The position numbers were made by a program, and so were the translations under genes. Below, in pieces: positions 8,341-16,329 of a DNA stretch of 64,000 bases (positions within the stretch are counted from its first letter, which is position 1; each line of letters starts with the position of its first letter). The DNA lies in NCBI RefSeq assembly GCF_024594815.1, contig NZ_JANJOU010000001.1:248001-312000 (forward strand), read 5' to 3'. The DNA is from Roseomonas populi. Its GTDB lineage: Bacteria; Pseudomonadota; Alphaproteobacteria; Acetobacterales; Acetobacteraceae. The notes under the pieces were generated by a model. The model made no database searches, was not told the origin of the DNA, and saw only the letters and a list, made by a program, of their open reading frames with translations.

Positions 8341-9126
8341 ATGCGCGCGCTCTGGACGGCCGGCACGGGCATGATGGCCCAGCAGACGAATGTCGAGGTC
8401 ATCTCCAACAACATCGCGAACATGAGCACGACGGGGTTCAAGCGCCGCCGGGCGGAGTTCCAGGACCTGATGTACCAGAACATGCGGCGGGTTGGCTCGC
8501 AGTCCTCCGATACGGGGACCACACTACCTTCCGGCGCGCAGGTGGGGTTGGGCGTGCGGACGGCGGGGGTGTACCGCATCCACGAGCAGGGCAGCCTGCA
8601 GCAGACCGAGAACAAGTTCGACATCGCGATCCGCGGCAACGGGATGCTGCAGGTGCAGTTGCCATCGGGCGAGACGGCCTACACGCGCGACGGAACGCTG
8701 GGCCTCTCGCCCGAAGGGGTGATCGTGACTGCGGAGGGGTATCCGGTGATGCCGGGAATCACCATTCCCGCAAATGCGACGGACGTGACGATCAACGGGA
8801 ACGGCGAAGTTCTGGTGAAGCTGGCCGGACAGACGGCGGCACAGAATGTCGGGCAGTTCCAGCTGGCGATCTTCGCGAACGAGGGCGGGCTGGAGGCGGT
8901 GGGGGACAACCTCCTCGTGGCGTCGGCTTCTTCGGGCGCGGCTCAGCAGGGGGCGCCGGGGGCACCGGGGTACGGGAACATCATGCAGGGCTTCATCGAG
9001 ACCTCGAACGTGAACGTGGTGCAGGAGATCACCAGCCTGATCACGGCGCAGCGGGCCTATGAGATGAACAGCAAGGTGATCACGGCGAGCGATGAGATGC
9101 TCAGCACCATCGCACGGCTGAAGTGA
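8341..9126 (+). CDS. flgG: Flagellar distal-rod protein FlgG
   Basis: Distal rod subunit of 261 residues. It has the N-terminal D0 helix (MRALWTAGTGMMAQQTNVEVISNNIANMSTTGFKRRRAEFQDLMYQ), the FlgG-specific insertion with LPSGAQVGLGVRTAG, and the C-terminal NVNVVQEITSLITAQRAYEMNSK...DEMLSTIARLK, which is highly conserved. GGAGGGG ends 8 nt before the ATG. The stop TGA overlaps the flgA start, so the two are translationally coupled. Confidence 0.97.
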   Translation: MRALWTAGTGMMAQQTNVEVISNNIANMSTTGFKRRRAEFQDLMYQNMRRVGSQSSDTGTTLPSGAQVGLGVRTAGVYRIHEQGSLQQTENKFDIAIRGNGMLQVQLPSGETAYTRDGTLGLSPEGVIVTAEGYPVMPGITIPANATDVTINGNGEVLVKLAGQTAAQNVGQFQLAIFANEGGLEAVGDNLLVASASSGAAQQGAPGAPGYGNIMQGFIETSNVNVVQEITSLITAQRAYEMNSKVITASDEMLSTIARLK

Positions 9127-10061
9127 TGCGGGCGCTGGTCCTCTTGCTCGTGCTGCTGTTGCCGGAGGTGGCGCGAGCCGACTTGGCGGTGCTGCGGCCA
9201 GTGGCGGTGGTGGAGGATTCTGTCGTCCGGCTCTCCGACCTGTTCGACGGGGTGGGGGCGAATGCGGCGCGCGCGGTGGGGCCGGCGCCGGCGCCGGGGC
9301 GGCGGATCGTGGTGGAAGCGGCGCAGCTACTGGCGATCGCGCGAGGGAACGGCGTGGCGTGGCGGCCGCTGACGGCGGCGGACACGGTGGTGGTGGAGCG
9401 GCCGGGGCGCGCGGTGGCGCGCGACGAGGTCCTCGACCTGCTGCGCGGGGATCTCGGGCGGATGGGGCTGGACACGCAGGCGGAGCTGGAACTGCCGGGG
9501 TTCCAGGCGCCGATGGTGCCGCTGGCGTCCTTCGTGCAGCTGGCGCTGGAGCAGCCGGTTTTCGAGGCGGCGACGAACCGCTTCTCGGCGACGCTCGTGG
9601 TGGTGGCGGAGGGGATCCCGACGCTGCGGATGCGGGTTGCGGGGCGGGCTGTGGCGACGGCGGCGGTGGTGGTTGCCACGCGACGGCTCGCTCTGGGCGA
9701 GGTGGTGGCGCCGAGCGACCTGCGGCTGGTGCGGCAGCGGGCAGAGCGGGTGCGGGCGGGGCTCGCGAGCGATCCTGGGCAGGTGGTGGGGAAGGCGCTG
9801 CGGCGGCCTGTGGGCGAGGGCGTGGGGTTCGCGCTGGCTGATCTCTCCCTGCCGCCGGTGATCGAGAAGAACGCGGTCGTGACGATGCTGGTGGAGGGAC
9901 CGGGAGTGAGCATGAGCGCGCAGGGGCGGGCCATGGCAGCGGCCGCGCGGGGCGAGGTGGTGCCGGTGATGAATCTCTCGTCGCGCTCGGTGGTGGAGGC
10001 GGAGGCGATCGGGCCGGGACGGGTGCGGGTGGCCTTCGGCAGCGTGCCGGTGAACCGGTGA
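9126..10061 (+). CDS. flgA: Flagellar P-ring assembly chaperone FlgA
   Basis: Periplasmic chaperone needed to assemble the FlgI P-ring. The 311-residue product has a signal peptide (MRALVLLLVLLLPEVARA). The C-terminal SAF/ChapFlgA region contains ATRRLALGEVVAPSDLRLVRQR, then GQVVGKALRRPVGEGVGF, IEKNAVVTMLVEGPGVSMSAQGRAM and RVRVAFGSVPVNR. The ATG at 9126 overlaps the flgG stop (TGATG); a GTG one codon earlier is possible but adds nothing. flgI, its usual client gene, is not in the window, and flgH follows with the same kind of overlap. Confidence 0.92.
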   Translation: MRALVLLLVLLLPEVARADLAVLRPVAVVEDSVVRLSDLFDGVGANAARAVGPAPAPGRRIVVEAAQLLAIARGNGVAWRPLTAADTVVVERPGRAVARDEVLDLLRGDLGRMGLDTQAELELPGFQAPMVPLASFVQLALEQPVFEAATNRFSATLVVVAEGIPTLRMRVAGRAVATAAVVVATRRLALGEVVAPSDLRLVRQRAERVRAGLASDPGQVVGKALRRPVGEGVGFALADLSLPPVIEKNAVVTMLVEGPGVSMSAQGRAMAAAARGEVVPVMNLSSRSVVEAEAIGPGRVRVAFGSVPVNR

Positions 10062-10798
10062 TGCGGGGCGCGGTGCTGCTGGCGATGCTGGTGCCGCTGT
10101 CCGGGTGCGGGACGGCGGAACGGCTGGCGCGGATCGGGCACGCGCCGGACATGGCGCCGATCAGCGATCCGACGCGGGACCCGGACTATCGGCCCGTCTC
10201 CATGCCGATGCCGGCGCCGCAGGATGCGCGGCAGCTGGTGGCGAACAGCTTGTGGCGTCCGGGGAGCCGGACCTTCCTGCGGGACCAGCGGGCGGCGGCG
10301 GTGGGAGACCTGATCACGGTCCTCGTCTCGATCAGGGACAATGCGGCGCTGTCCAACAGCACGGATCGGAGCCGGGACAATTCGGAGAACATGGGGATTC
10401 CCCGGCTGCTGGGGCTGGATGCGTCCTATGCGCGCTTCCTGCCGAACGGGATCGATCCGTCGAAGCTGGTGGAGGCGTCCTCCGCCAACTCGTCGGTCGG
10501 TAAGGGGGAGATCAAGCGGAACGAGGCGGTGACGATGCGGATCGCGGCAACGGTGACCCAGGTGCTGCCGAACGGGAATCTCGTGGTGGGCGGGCGGCAG
10601 CAGGTGCGGGTGAACCAGGAGATGCGGGACCTGAGCATCGCCGGCATCATCCGGCCGCAGGACATCGCCAGCGACAACACGGTACAGCACGACCGGCTGG
10701 CGGAGCCGCGGATCGCCTATGGCGGGCGGGGCACGGTGAGCGACGTGCAGGCGCCGCGTTACGGGCAGCAGGTGCTGGACGCGATTCTGCCCTTCTGA
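10061..10798 (+). CDS. flgH: Flagellar L-ring lipoprotein FlgH
   Basis: Outer-membrane L-ring subunit. Of 245 residues, the N-terminus is a lipoprotein signal with lipobox LSGC (acylated Cys17). The family motifs follow: LWRPGSRTFLRDQRAAAVGDLITVLVSI, NRSxDNSEN-like, GKGEIKRNEAVTMRIAATVTQVLPNGNLVV and NQEMRDLSIAGIIRPQDIASDNTV. The ATG at 10061 overlaps the flgA stop (TGATG). It is the last gene of the flgFGAH unit and is followed by a perfect 12-bp hairpin. Confidence 0.96.
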   Translation: MRGAVLLAMLVPLSGCGTAERLARIGHAPDMAPISDPTRDPDYRPVSMPMPAPQDARQLVANSLWRPGSRTFLRDQRAAAVGDLITVLVSIRDNAALSNSTDRSRDNSENMGIPRLLGLDASYARFLPNGIDPSKLVEASSANSSVGKGEIKRNEAVTMRIAATVTQVLPNGNLVVGGRQQVRVNQEMRDLSIAGIIRPQDIASDNTVQHDRLAEPRIAYGGRGTVSDVQAPRYGQQVLDAILPF

Positions 10799-10803
10799 AC
10801 GCA

Positions 10804-10838
10804 GGAAGGGCGGGCGCCTTGCGGCGGCCCGCCCTTCC
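10804..10838. terminator. Hairpin between convergent flgH and csbD-like gene
   Basis: GGAAGGGCGGGC (10804-10815) pairs perfectly with GCCCGCCCTTCC (10827-10838) around an 11-nt loop. It lies between the flgH stop and the stop of the convergent CsbD gene, so it can end transcripts from both sides. The downstream T-tract is weak (CCTTCT). Confidence 0.7.
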
Positions 10839-10855
10839 CTTCTGACCCTTGTGGA

Positions 10856-11047
10856 TCAGGCCTTGTCGGTGGCGTCCCGCACCGCGTCCTTCACGCCGCC
10901 GGCGGCGTTCTGGACCTTGCCCTCGGCGCGCTTGGCCGCGCCCTCAGCTTCCATCTTCTTGTCGCCGATCGCGGCGCCCACGTTTTCCTTGATGGCGCCG
11001 CCGGCCTGCTTCAGGGAACCCTCGACGCGGTCCTTATCGATCGCCAT
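10856..11047 (-). CDS. CsbD-family small stress protein
   Basis: A 63-residue, highly charged hydrophilic protein with the CsbD pattern MAIDKDRVEGSLKQAGGAIKENVG followed by repeats of the form AEGAAKRAEGKVQNAAGGVKDAVRD. Family members are abundant, disordered general-stress proteins of unknown biochemistry. The gene is monocistronic, convergent with flgH and divergent from the SRAP gene. AAGGAGACAACGCC precedes the ATG, giving a strong ribosome-binding site. Confidence 0.9.
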   Translation of the reverse strand: MAIDKDRVEGSLKQAGGAIKENVGAAIGDKKMEAEGAAKRAEGKVQNAAGGVKDAVRDATDKA

Positions 11048-11153
11048 GGCGTTGTCTCCTTGCCGTGTTGCTCTGGGTTAAGAACGTGGCGGGCTGCGCC
11101 CGGGTTGCCACGGGCCGGGGCGCGGCGAATGACGGATTGCAACGGAGCGGCGC

Positions 11154-11909
11154 ATGTGCGGGCGGTACTTCCTTCAGCGGGATCCGGCGGGAGTGCGTGA
11201 CTACTTCGCGGTGCCGGAGACGAACGCGCTGCCGAATTTCGCGCCGAACTGGAATATGGCGCCGACACAGGACGGGGTAGTGCTGCGGCGGAACCCGGAG
11301 ACGGGGCGGCGGCAGTTGGACCTGCTTCGCTGGGGTCTGGTGCCGCGCTGGGCGAAGGATGCGAAGGACGGGGCGCGGCTGATTAATGCGCGGGCGGATG
11401 GCGTGGCGGAGAAGCCTTCCTTCCGTGATGCCTTCGTGAAGCGGCGGTGCCTGGTGCCGGCGGACGGGTTCTACGAGTGGCTCTCGCCGAAGGAGGCAGA
11501 GGGCACGGCGCGGACAAAGGACCCGAAGCAGCCCTTCGCGGTGGCGCTGGCGAATGGGGAGCCGATGGCCCTGGCGGGAATCTGGGAGGGGTGGAAGGAC
11601 CCGGAGGGACACTGGCTGCGGACCTATTCGGTCATAACCACGGAGGCGAATCCGAAGCAGGCGCCCCTGCACCACCGCATGCCCGTGATCCTGCCGCGGG
11701 AGGCCTGGCCGGCCTGGCTGGGAGAGGAGGAGGCTTTGCGGGATGAACTGCTCAGGCTGCTACGGCCCTGCCCGCCGGAGTGGCTGGCCTGCTGGCCGGT
11801 GAACAAGCGGGCGAACAAGGTCTCCGAGAATGATGCGGGGCTGATCCTGCGCGATCCGGGGGTTTCGGCACCGCCGGGGCTGGATGATCCCTCGCCCTAT
11901 GCCGGTTGA
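11154..11909 (+). CDS. SRAP-family abasic-site protein (YedK/HMCES type)
   Basis: Forms a covalent thiazolidine crosslink with abasic sites in single-stranded DNA and shields them during replication. It has 251 residues and starts MCGRYF, so Cys2 becomes the N-terminal nucleophile after Met removal. The other family residues are present: Asn78 (INARADG), Glu108 (FYEW) and His173 (LHHRMPV). GGAG lies 6 nt before the ATG. At about 250 residues it is slightly longer than E. coli YedK, owing to an insertion around 112-124 (SPKEAEGTARTKD). It is monocistronic; no LexA box was recognised in the 106 bp upstream. Confidence 0.93.
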   Translation: MCGRYFLQRDPAGVRDYFAVPETNALPNFAPNWNMAPTQDGVVLRRNPETGRRQLDLLRWGLVPRWAKDAKDGARLINARADGVAEKPSFRDAFVKRRCLVPADGFYEWLSPKEAEGTARTKDPKQPFAVALANGEPMALAGIWEGWKDPEGHWLRTYSVITTEANPKQAPLHHRMPVILPREAWPAWLGEEEALRDELLRLLRPCPPEWLACWPVNKRANKVSENDAGLILRDPGVSAPPGLDDPSPYAG

Positions 11910-12001
11910 GTCCGCGGGCGCCGCGCGGAAGCTCTGTCAGGCGCGCCCCCGAAGCGCCGGGACGGGGCCGCGCCGTGGTGGCGCAGCCCCGCTTGCCGGG
12001 T

Positions 12002-12313
12002 TCAGAACCGGCGCTGGTCCGTGCTGGACGGCAGCGGGCCGCCGCGCATCGGCTCCGTGCCGATGTCCGGGACGGCGTTGCTGCGGTTGATGGCGCCGCT
12101 GCCGGCGGCGGGCAGCGGGGCGCCGCGCATCGGCTCGGTGGAGATCGACGGGGTGCCGCCAGAGACGGGGGCCGGGGCCCCGGCCGGCAGCGGCGCGCCG
12201 CGCATCGGCTCCGGCGTCGGGGTGGGGGGCGGGACGGACTGGGCGCAGGCGGCGAGAAGGGCGAGCGCGGCGAAGGCCGCCGAGTTCCGCAGGAGGGCGC
12301 GTGAGGGGTTCAT
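12002..12313 (-). CDS. Small lipoprotein with three EPMRGxPLP repeats
   Basis: A 103-residue unknown lipoprotein: signal peptide with lipobox ALLAAC (Cys about 22), then a low-complexity Pro/Ala/Gly/Ser region. Three near-identical repeats stand out: EPMRGAPLP, EPMRGAPLP and EPMRGGPLP, 20-27 residues apart, the last two preceded by ST or GT. The repeat core R-GAPL also ends the two small lipoproteins encoded at 15908 and 16330, so these look like one paralogous group. The start is the ATG at 12311-12313. A perfect 12-bp palindrome GTCGAATTCGAC lies 80 bp upstream (12394-12405). The function is unknown. Confidence 0.7.
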   Translation of the reverse strand: MNPSRALLRNSAAFAALALLAACAQSVPPPTPTPEPMRGAPLPAGAPAPVSGGTPSISTEPMRGAPLPAAGSGAINRSNAVPDIGTEPMRGGPLPSSTDQRRF

Positions 12314-12452
12314 TGGAGGTCTTCCCTGGCTTGCAGCGCCTGCGCCATCGCAGCCGCACCGGACCACCTAACGGGGGCCGGCGCGGGAAGATTGTCGAAT
12401 TCGACCGCTTTCGGCCAGTGGGGGCCGTTTGGGGATCGATACGCCCTCGGGC

Positions 12453-12809
12453 CTAGCTTCCCCGGTAGGTGGAGTAGGACCAGGGCGAGCAGAGGAGCGG
12501 GACGTGGTAGTGCCCCTGCGCTTCGCGCAGGCCGACGTTGATCGTGACCGTCCCGAGGTAGCCCGGGTCCCCTCCCCTCGCGGCGAAGTAGGCGCCTACC
12601 TCGAATCGCAGTTCGTAGCGGCCGGGGGCAAAGGTCTCGGGGGTGAGGAGGGGCGAATCGGTGCGGCCATCGGCGTTGGTGATCGTGCGGGACAGGCGCG
12701 CGGGCTCCGGCTCCATGCGCCAGAGCTCGATTGCCATGCCTGCTGCGGGAATGCCGTTGGCGGTGTCCAGGACGTGGGTGGAGAGGGCGGAGGGCTTCAC
12801 CGCGCTCAC
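12453..12809 (-). CDS. uraH: 5-hydroxyisourate hydrolase (transthyretin-like)
   Basis: Hydrolyses 5-hydroxyisourate, the product of urate oxidation, to OHCU. The 118-residue protein shows all family marks: LSTHVLDTANGIPA (His11), the GRTDSPLL arginine motif, ELRFEVGAYFA, GHYHVPLLCSPWSYSTYRGS with the catalytic His and the C-terminal YRGS tetrapeptide. Translation starts at a GTG (12807-12809) that overlaps the stop of the upstream flavoprotein (GTGA), so the two are tightly coupled. No uraD (OHCU decarboxylase) or conventional uricase gene is in the window. Confidence 0.95.
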   Translation of the reverse strand: MSAVKPSALSTHVLDTANGIPAAGMAIELWRMEPEPARLSRTITNADGRTDSPLLTPETFAPGRYELRFEVGAYFAARGGDPGYLGTVTINVGLREAQGHYHVPLLCSPWSYSTYRGS

Positions 12810-14269
12810 TCCGCGGCCAGGACGGGGAGTTCCCCGGGGATGACGCTCGTCAGCTCGGGCTCGTCGTAGCTCAGGAGGGTGTGGAGGTGGTGCTCCGCGT
12901 CCTCCTGCCAGAAGCGGCGGCAGAGGCCGTCCACCAGCCGCATGGTGCCGTACTTCATGCCGGAGATGGTGGCGCCGGAGAGGCCCATGGAGGCAGTGGA
13001 GCCGTAGTTGATCATGTGGATGTGGTGCAGGAAGGGGGCGGCGCCCGGGGTCTTCTCGCGCATGGAGAAGTCGCTGTTCAGGTAGGGGCAGGCGCCGAGG
13101 GCGGGGAATTCCAGGCCGGCGGGCGGGGTGTAGGCGTCGCGCCAGAGGAGGATGTGCTCGGCGAAGGGGGCGAGCTCCGGGCGGAGCGCCAGGTCGAAGG
13201 CGGTGCCCGTGCCGACGATGACGTGGTCCGCCCGGTGCTCGGCGCGGGGGGTGGTGACGACGACCTCGCCCCCCTCCTCCCGCACGGCGGTGACGGGGCT
13301 GCCCATGTGCAGCTCGAAGCGCGGGTCCTCGGCCACGCGGTTCCAGGATTCCTGGGGCGGCGGCTGGTTGAGGGCGAAGATGTGCTGCATGAAGCGCCAG
13401 CGCATGGCGTCCGGCAGGCTATAGAGCTGGCCGAGGAAGCCGGGCTGCTCCATCCAGCGGAAGGGGTTCACGCGCGGCATCTGGCGGCGGCGCACCAGCA
13501 TGATGGCGTGGGCGGCGCCGGCTTCCAGCGCGGTGGCGAGGTTGTCGAAGGCTGACGCGCCTGCGCCGACGACGAGGATGCGGCGGCCCTTCAGCGCCCC
13601 GAAGTCCACGTGGCCGGAGGTGTGGGAGACGCGGGCGGGGGGAAGGCTGTCGAAGGGCGCGGGGATGGACCAGCCGCCCATGCCATCCATACCGGTGGCG
13701 AGAACGAGCTTGCGGGCGCGGATGACGGCTTCGCCCGAGGGGGTGGAGAAGGTGAGCTCCAGGGGTTCCTGCGCGGCGGTGTGGCCGATGCGGAGGAGGC
13801 GGTGGCCATGGGCGACGGGGAGTTCCAGCGTCTCCTCCAGCCAGTCCAGGTAATGCTGCCAGTCCACGCGGCCGATCTTGTGCAGGCTCTCCCAGGCGGC
13901 CTCGCCGTCCCGCGCCGTGAAGTAGGCGCGCGGGGTGAGCGCGGGGATGCCGAGGTCGGGGCCGGTGACGTGCTTCGGGGTGCGGAGGGTCCGCATCCGG
14001 GCGAAGGTGGTCCAGACGCCGGTCTCGCCCTTCGGCGCGGCGTCGAAGACCCGGACGCGCTGCACCCGTTCGCGCAGGAGGCCGTGGGCGGTGACGAGGC
14101 CGGTCTGGCCGGCGCCGATGATCGCCACGTCCAGCACCCCTTCCCCCTGGGAGGGCACCCAGGGGTGGCGGGGGTAGTCCAGCAGGCGGAGCTGGCGGCG
14201 GGCCTCGGCGGCGAGGGCGGCCAGGGCTTCGGACTGGGAGGCGGTCGGGGCTGGCGTGGCGTCCGGCAT
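12806..14269 (-). CDS. FAD/NAD(P)-dependent monooxygenase, candidate urate hydroxylase
   Basis: A 487-residue flavoprotein. The first dinucleotide fold is VAIIGAGQTGLVTAHGLL (about 49-66). A substrate-domain region follows (MRTLRTPKHVTGPDLG), then a second NAD(P) fold ILVVGAGASAFDNLATALEAGA near residue 230 and a late ATG-type motif VIVGTGTAFDLAL. This is the two-fold architecture of flavin-dependent N/S-monooxygenases. It is translationally fused to uraH by a GTGA overlap, so its likely product is 5-hydroxyisourate, as for HpyO of Xanthomonas, a flavoprotein urate hydroxylase unrelated to HpxO. The assignment to urate is inference from context; other small-molecule hydroxylations remain possible. 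No uricase or PuuD is visible. Confidence 0.75.
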   Translation of the reverse strand: MPDATPAPTASQSEALAALAAEARRQLRLLDYPRHPWVPSQGEGVLDVAIIGAGQTGLVTAHGLLRERVQRVRVFDAAPKGETGVWTTFARMRTLRTPKHVTGPDLGIPALTPRAYFTARDGEAAWESLHKIGRVDWQHYLDWLEETLELPVAHGHRLLRIGHTAAQEPLELTFSTPSGEAVIRARKLVLATGMDGMGGWSIPAPFDSLPPARVSHTSGHVDFGALKGRRILVVGAGASAFDNLATALEAGAAHAIMLVRRRQMPRVNPFRWMEQPGFLGQLYSLPDAMRWRFMQHIFALNQPPPQESWNRVAEDPRFELHMGSPVTAVREEGGEVVVTTPRAEHRADHVIVGTGTAFDLALRPELAPFAEHILLWRDAYTPPAGLEFPALGACPYLNSDFSMREKTPGAAPFLHHIHMINYGSTASMGLSGATISGMKYGTMRLVDGLCRRFWQEDAEHHLHTLLSYDEPELTSVIPGELPVLAAE

Positions 14270-14470
14270 GGCGGTCCCTGGCAGTTGTGCGGATCCCAGT
14301 GGCCTGGGGCAGGCGTTTAGGGGGAGCGGCTTCTCGGGCGGTTCCCCGCCCGGCCGGCGATGCTCTCCCGGGTTCGGCGGGGCGTAGCACGCGGCGTGCC
14401 GCTTGTTGCCAGGGCATGTGTCGGAAGGCTTTGCGTGAAATCAACGGGGCGGCGGGTTGATCTTCCGGGG

Positions 14471-14495
14471 TGCGGCGCCGCAAATGCCCGGGCAT
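14471..14495. promoter_or_regulatory. Two adjacent perfect 12-bp palindromes
   Basis: TGCGGCGCCGCA (14471-14482) and ATGCCCGGGCAT (14484-14495) are both perfect and separated by one base. They lie 55-80 bp upstream of the ureidohydrolase start in the 280-bp divergent region that also serves the flavoprotein-uraH pair. A further 13-bp palindrome, GCACGC-G-GCGTGC, lies at 14387-14399. A regulator site is possible; GC-rich chance palindromes cannot be excluded. Confidence 0.3.
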
Positions 14496-14549
14496 CTCCG
14501 GCCCGGTCACGGGGCCCGGCCCTCCCCACCCGGTCACGGAAGGACCCCC

Positions 14550-15818
14550 ATGAGCGCGAGCACCGCCCCCAACCTGATCGCGGCCGTGGACGAGGGCCGG
14601 CAATGGGACCGGCTGATGGAACTGGCGAAGCTGGGCGCCATCACCGGCACGGACGGCTCGCCGGGCGTGAACCGCGCCTGCCTGACGCCGCTGGACCGGG
14701 AGGCGCGGCGGCTGCTGATCTCCTGGGCGGAGGGGCTGGGGCTGACGGTTTCCGTGGATGAGATCGGCAACCTGTTCCTGCGCCACGAGGGGACGGATGC
14801 CGCGGCGGCGCCGGTGCTGACGGGCAGCCACATGGACACGCAGCCCAATGGCGGGCGGTTCGACGGCATCTGGGGCGTGATCGCGGGACTGGAGGCGGTG
14901 CAGGCGATCCGCGAGGCGGGCGTGCAGACGAAGCGTCCGATCGAGGTGGTGGCCTGGACGAACGAGGAGGGCGGGCGTTTCGCGCCGGGCTGCATGGGGA
15001 GCATGGCCTATGCCCACTACAAGCCTTCCAACACCTGGGACGCGGTGGCGGACCATGAGGGCGTGACCTTCCGCCAGGCGCTGGACGAGCACCGCAAGGC
15101 GGAGGCGGACCTCCACCACCGGCCGCTGGGGGGCAAGCCCTTCGCCTATGTGGAGGCGCATATCGAGCAGGGGCCGCGGCTGGAGGCCGAAGCGAAGGAT
15201 ATCGGCGTCGTCACAGGCATCCAGGGCAGCCGGTGGTTCATCGTGGAGCTGCGGGGCGAGACGGCGCATGCGGGCACGGCGCCGGTTTCCCTGCGGAAGG
15301 ACGCGGTGCAGGACATGATCCGGGCGATCACGGCGCTGAACGCGCTGATGACGGACCCGACGGACGTGCTGCGCTTCACCGTGGGGCAGATCGACGTGAA
15401 GCCGAACACCTCCAACACCGTGGCGGACGTGGTGCGCTTCACCATCGACTTCCGGCACCCGGACAAGGAGTTGCTGATCGCCAATGGGGACGCGATCGAG
15501 CCGACGATCCGCAGCGCGGTGAAGAACTGCGAGGTGACGGTGACGGAGCGGTTCCACGCGCTGCCCGTGGAGTTCGACCCGCTGGTGACGGACGCGGTGC
15601 AGGCCGCCGCCGACGCGCAGGGACTGGCTTCCCTGGCGCTGCCGAGCGGGGCCTTCCACGACGCGCAGTTCATGGTGCCGCTCTGCCCGACGGGGATGAT
15701 CTTCGTGCCCTGCCGCAAGGGGGTGAGCCACAACCCGGCGGAATACTCCGAGCCCGGCCAGCTGGCAGCCGGGGCGCGGGTTCTGGCGGCGACGCTGGTG
15801 GAGCTGGCGAACCGCTGA
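14550..15818 (+). CDS. M20-family Zn-dependent ureidohydrolase (allantoate / N-carbamoyl amidohydrolase type)
   Basis: A 422-residue dinuclear-zinc amidohydrolase of the AllC/HyuC/beta-ureidopropionase group. The metal motifs are all present: GSHMDTQPNGGRFDG (His94), EVVAWTNEEGGRF, AHIEQGP, the dimerisation-domain ETAHAGT and C-terminal KGVSHNPAEYSEP. GGAAGG precedes the ATG at 14550. Members hydrolyse N-carbamoyl amino acids, ureidopropionate or allantoate. Next to uraH and the candidate urate hydroxylase, allantoate is a sensible substrate, but sequence alone does not separate these activities. It is divergent from the flavoprotein, probably with shared regulation. Confidence 0.88.
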   Translation: MSASTAPNLIAAVDEGRQWDRLMELAKLGAITGTDGSPGVNRACLTPLDREARRLLISWAEGLGLTVSVDEIGNLFLRHEGTDAAAAPVLTGSHMDTQPNGGRFDGIWGVIAGLEAVQAIREAGVQTKRPIEVVAWTNEEGGRFAPGCMGSMAYAHYKPSNTWDAVADHEGVTFRQALDEHRKAEADLHHRPLGGKPFAYVEAHIEQGPRLEAEAKDIGVVTGIQGSRWFIVELRGETAHAGTAPVSLRKDAVQDMIRAITALNALMTDPTDVLRFTVGQIDVKPNTSNTVADVVRFTIDFRHPDKELLIANGDAIEPTIRSAVKNCEVTVTERFHALPVEFDPLVTDAVQAAADAQGLASLALPSGAFHDAQFMVPLCPTGMIFVPCRKGVSHNPAEYSEPGQLAAGARVLAATLVELANR

Positions 15819-15907
15819 GGGGCCCTTCCCGGCGCAACCTCCGGGGAGCGATGCATCCGGGCGGCCTGCGGGCCGTTCGAAGCGGAACAGCCGGGAGGAG
15901 TTGGCCC

Positions 15908-16096
15908 ATGGTGCGAAAAGGATCTGTCGCGGCGCTGGCCGCGGCGGCGCTGCTGGCGCTGGCGGGTTGCGGGGGCGCGGTGGTGCCGGACCGGACCAAC
16001 GAGAACACGAACCCGCTGCGCCGCGACCCGGCCACGAGCCGGCTGCTGAACGAGACGCCGACGGTGTTCGACGCGAACCGGGGGGCGCCCCTCTGA
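15908..16096 (+). CDS. Small lipoprotein ending in NRGAPL
   Basis: A 62-residue unknown protein with a classic lipoprotein signal (lipobox LAGC, Cys about 20), a charged Asn/Arg/Thr-rich body (PDRTNENTNPLRRDPATS) and the C-terminal end VFDANRGAPL. GGAGGAG lies 7-8 nt before the ATG, and GC3 is high, so the gene is well supported despite its size. It is followed by the related lipoprotein at 16330, with which it shares the terminal R-x-GAPL motif. The mature part is only about 43 residues and likely sits on an envelope membrane; function unknown. Confidence 0.75.
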   Translation: MVRKGSVAALAAAALLALAGCGGAVVPDRTNENTNPLRRDPATSRLLNETPTVFDANRGAPL

Positions 16097-16329
16097 GGGG
16101 CTGAGGCCCGGGCGGGGTCCCTTCCCGCCCCGGCCCTCGGCTTTCCCGCGCGGTGGTGCGGGCGGCGCTTCGCGGCCACAGGGCGGCGGTTTCGGTACGA
16201 GAACCTTTCCTTTGTCGTTCCCTGGATGGACTATTCCGTGTCCGTTAACGCGGTGCCGGGTTGGTGTTGCGATTCGGCTTAACGGGAGGGCGTGGGACGG
16301 TCCGCGCCCTGGGAAAGGGAACGACTGCG

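Noticed and set aside
13419-15731. A 770-codon minus-strand frame across the flavoprotein and the ureidohydrolase
   Set aside because: It overlaps two motif-rich genes, is antisense to one and out of frame with the other, and is Arg/His/Pro-rich.
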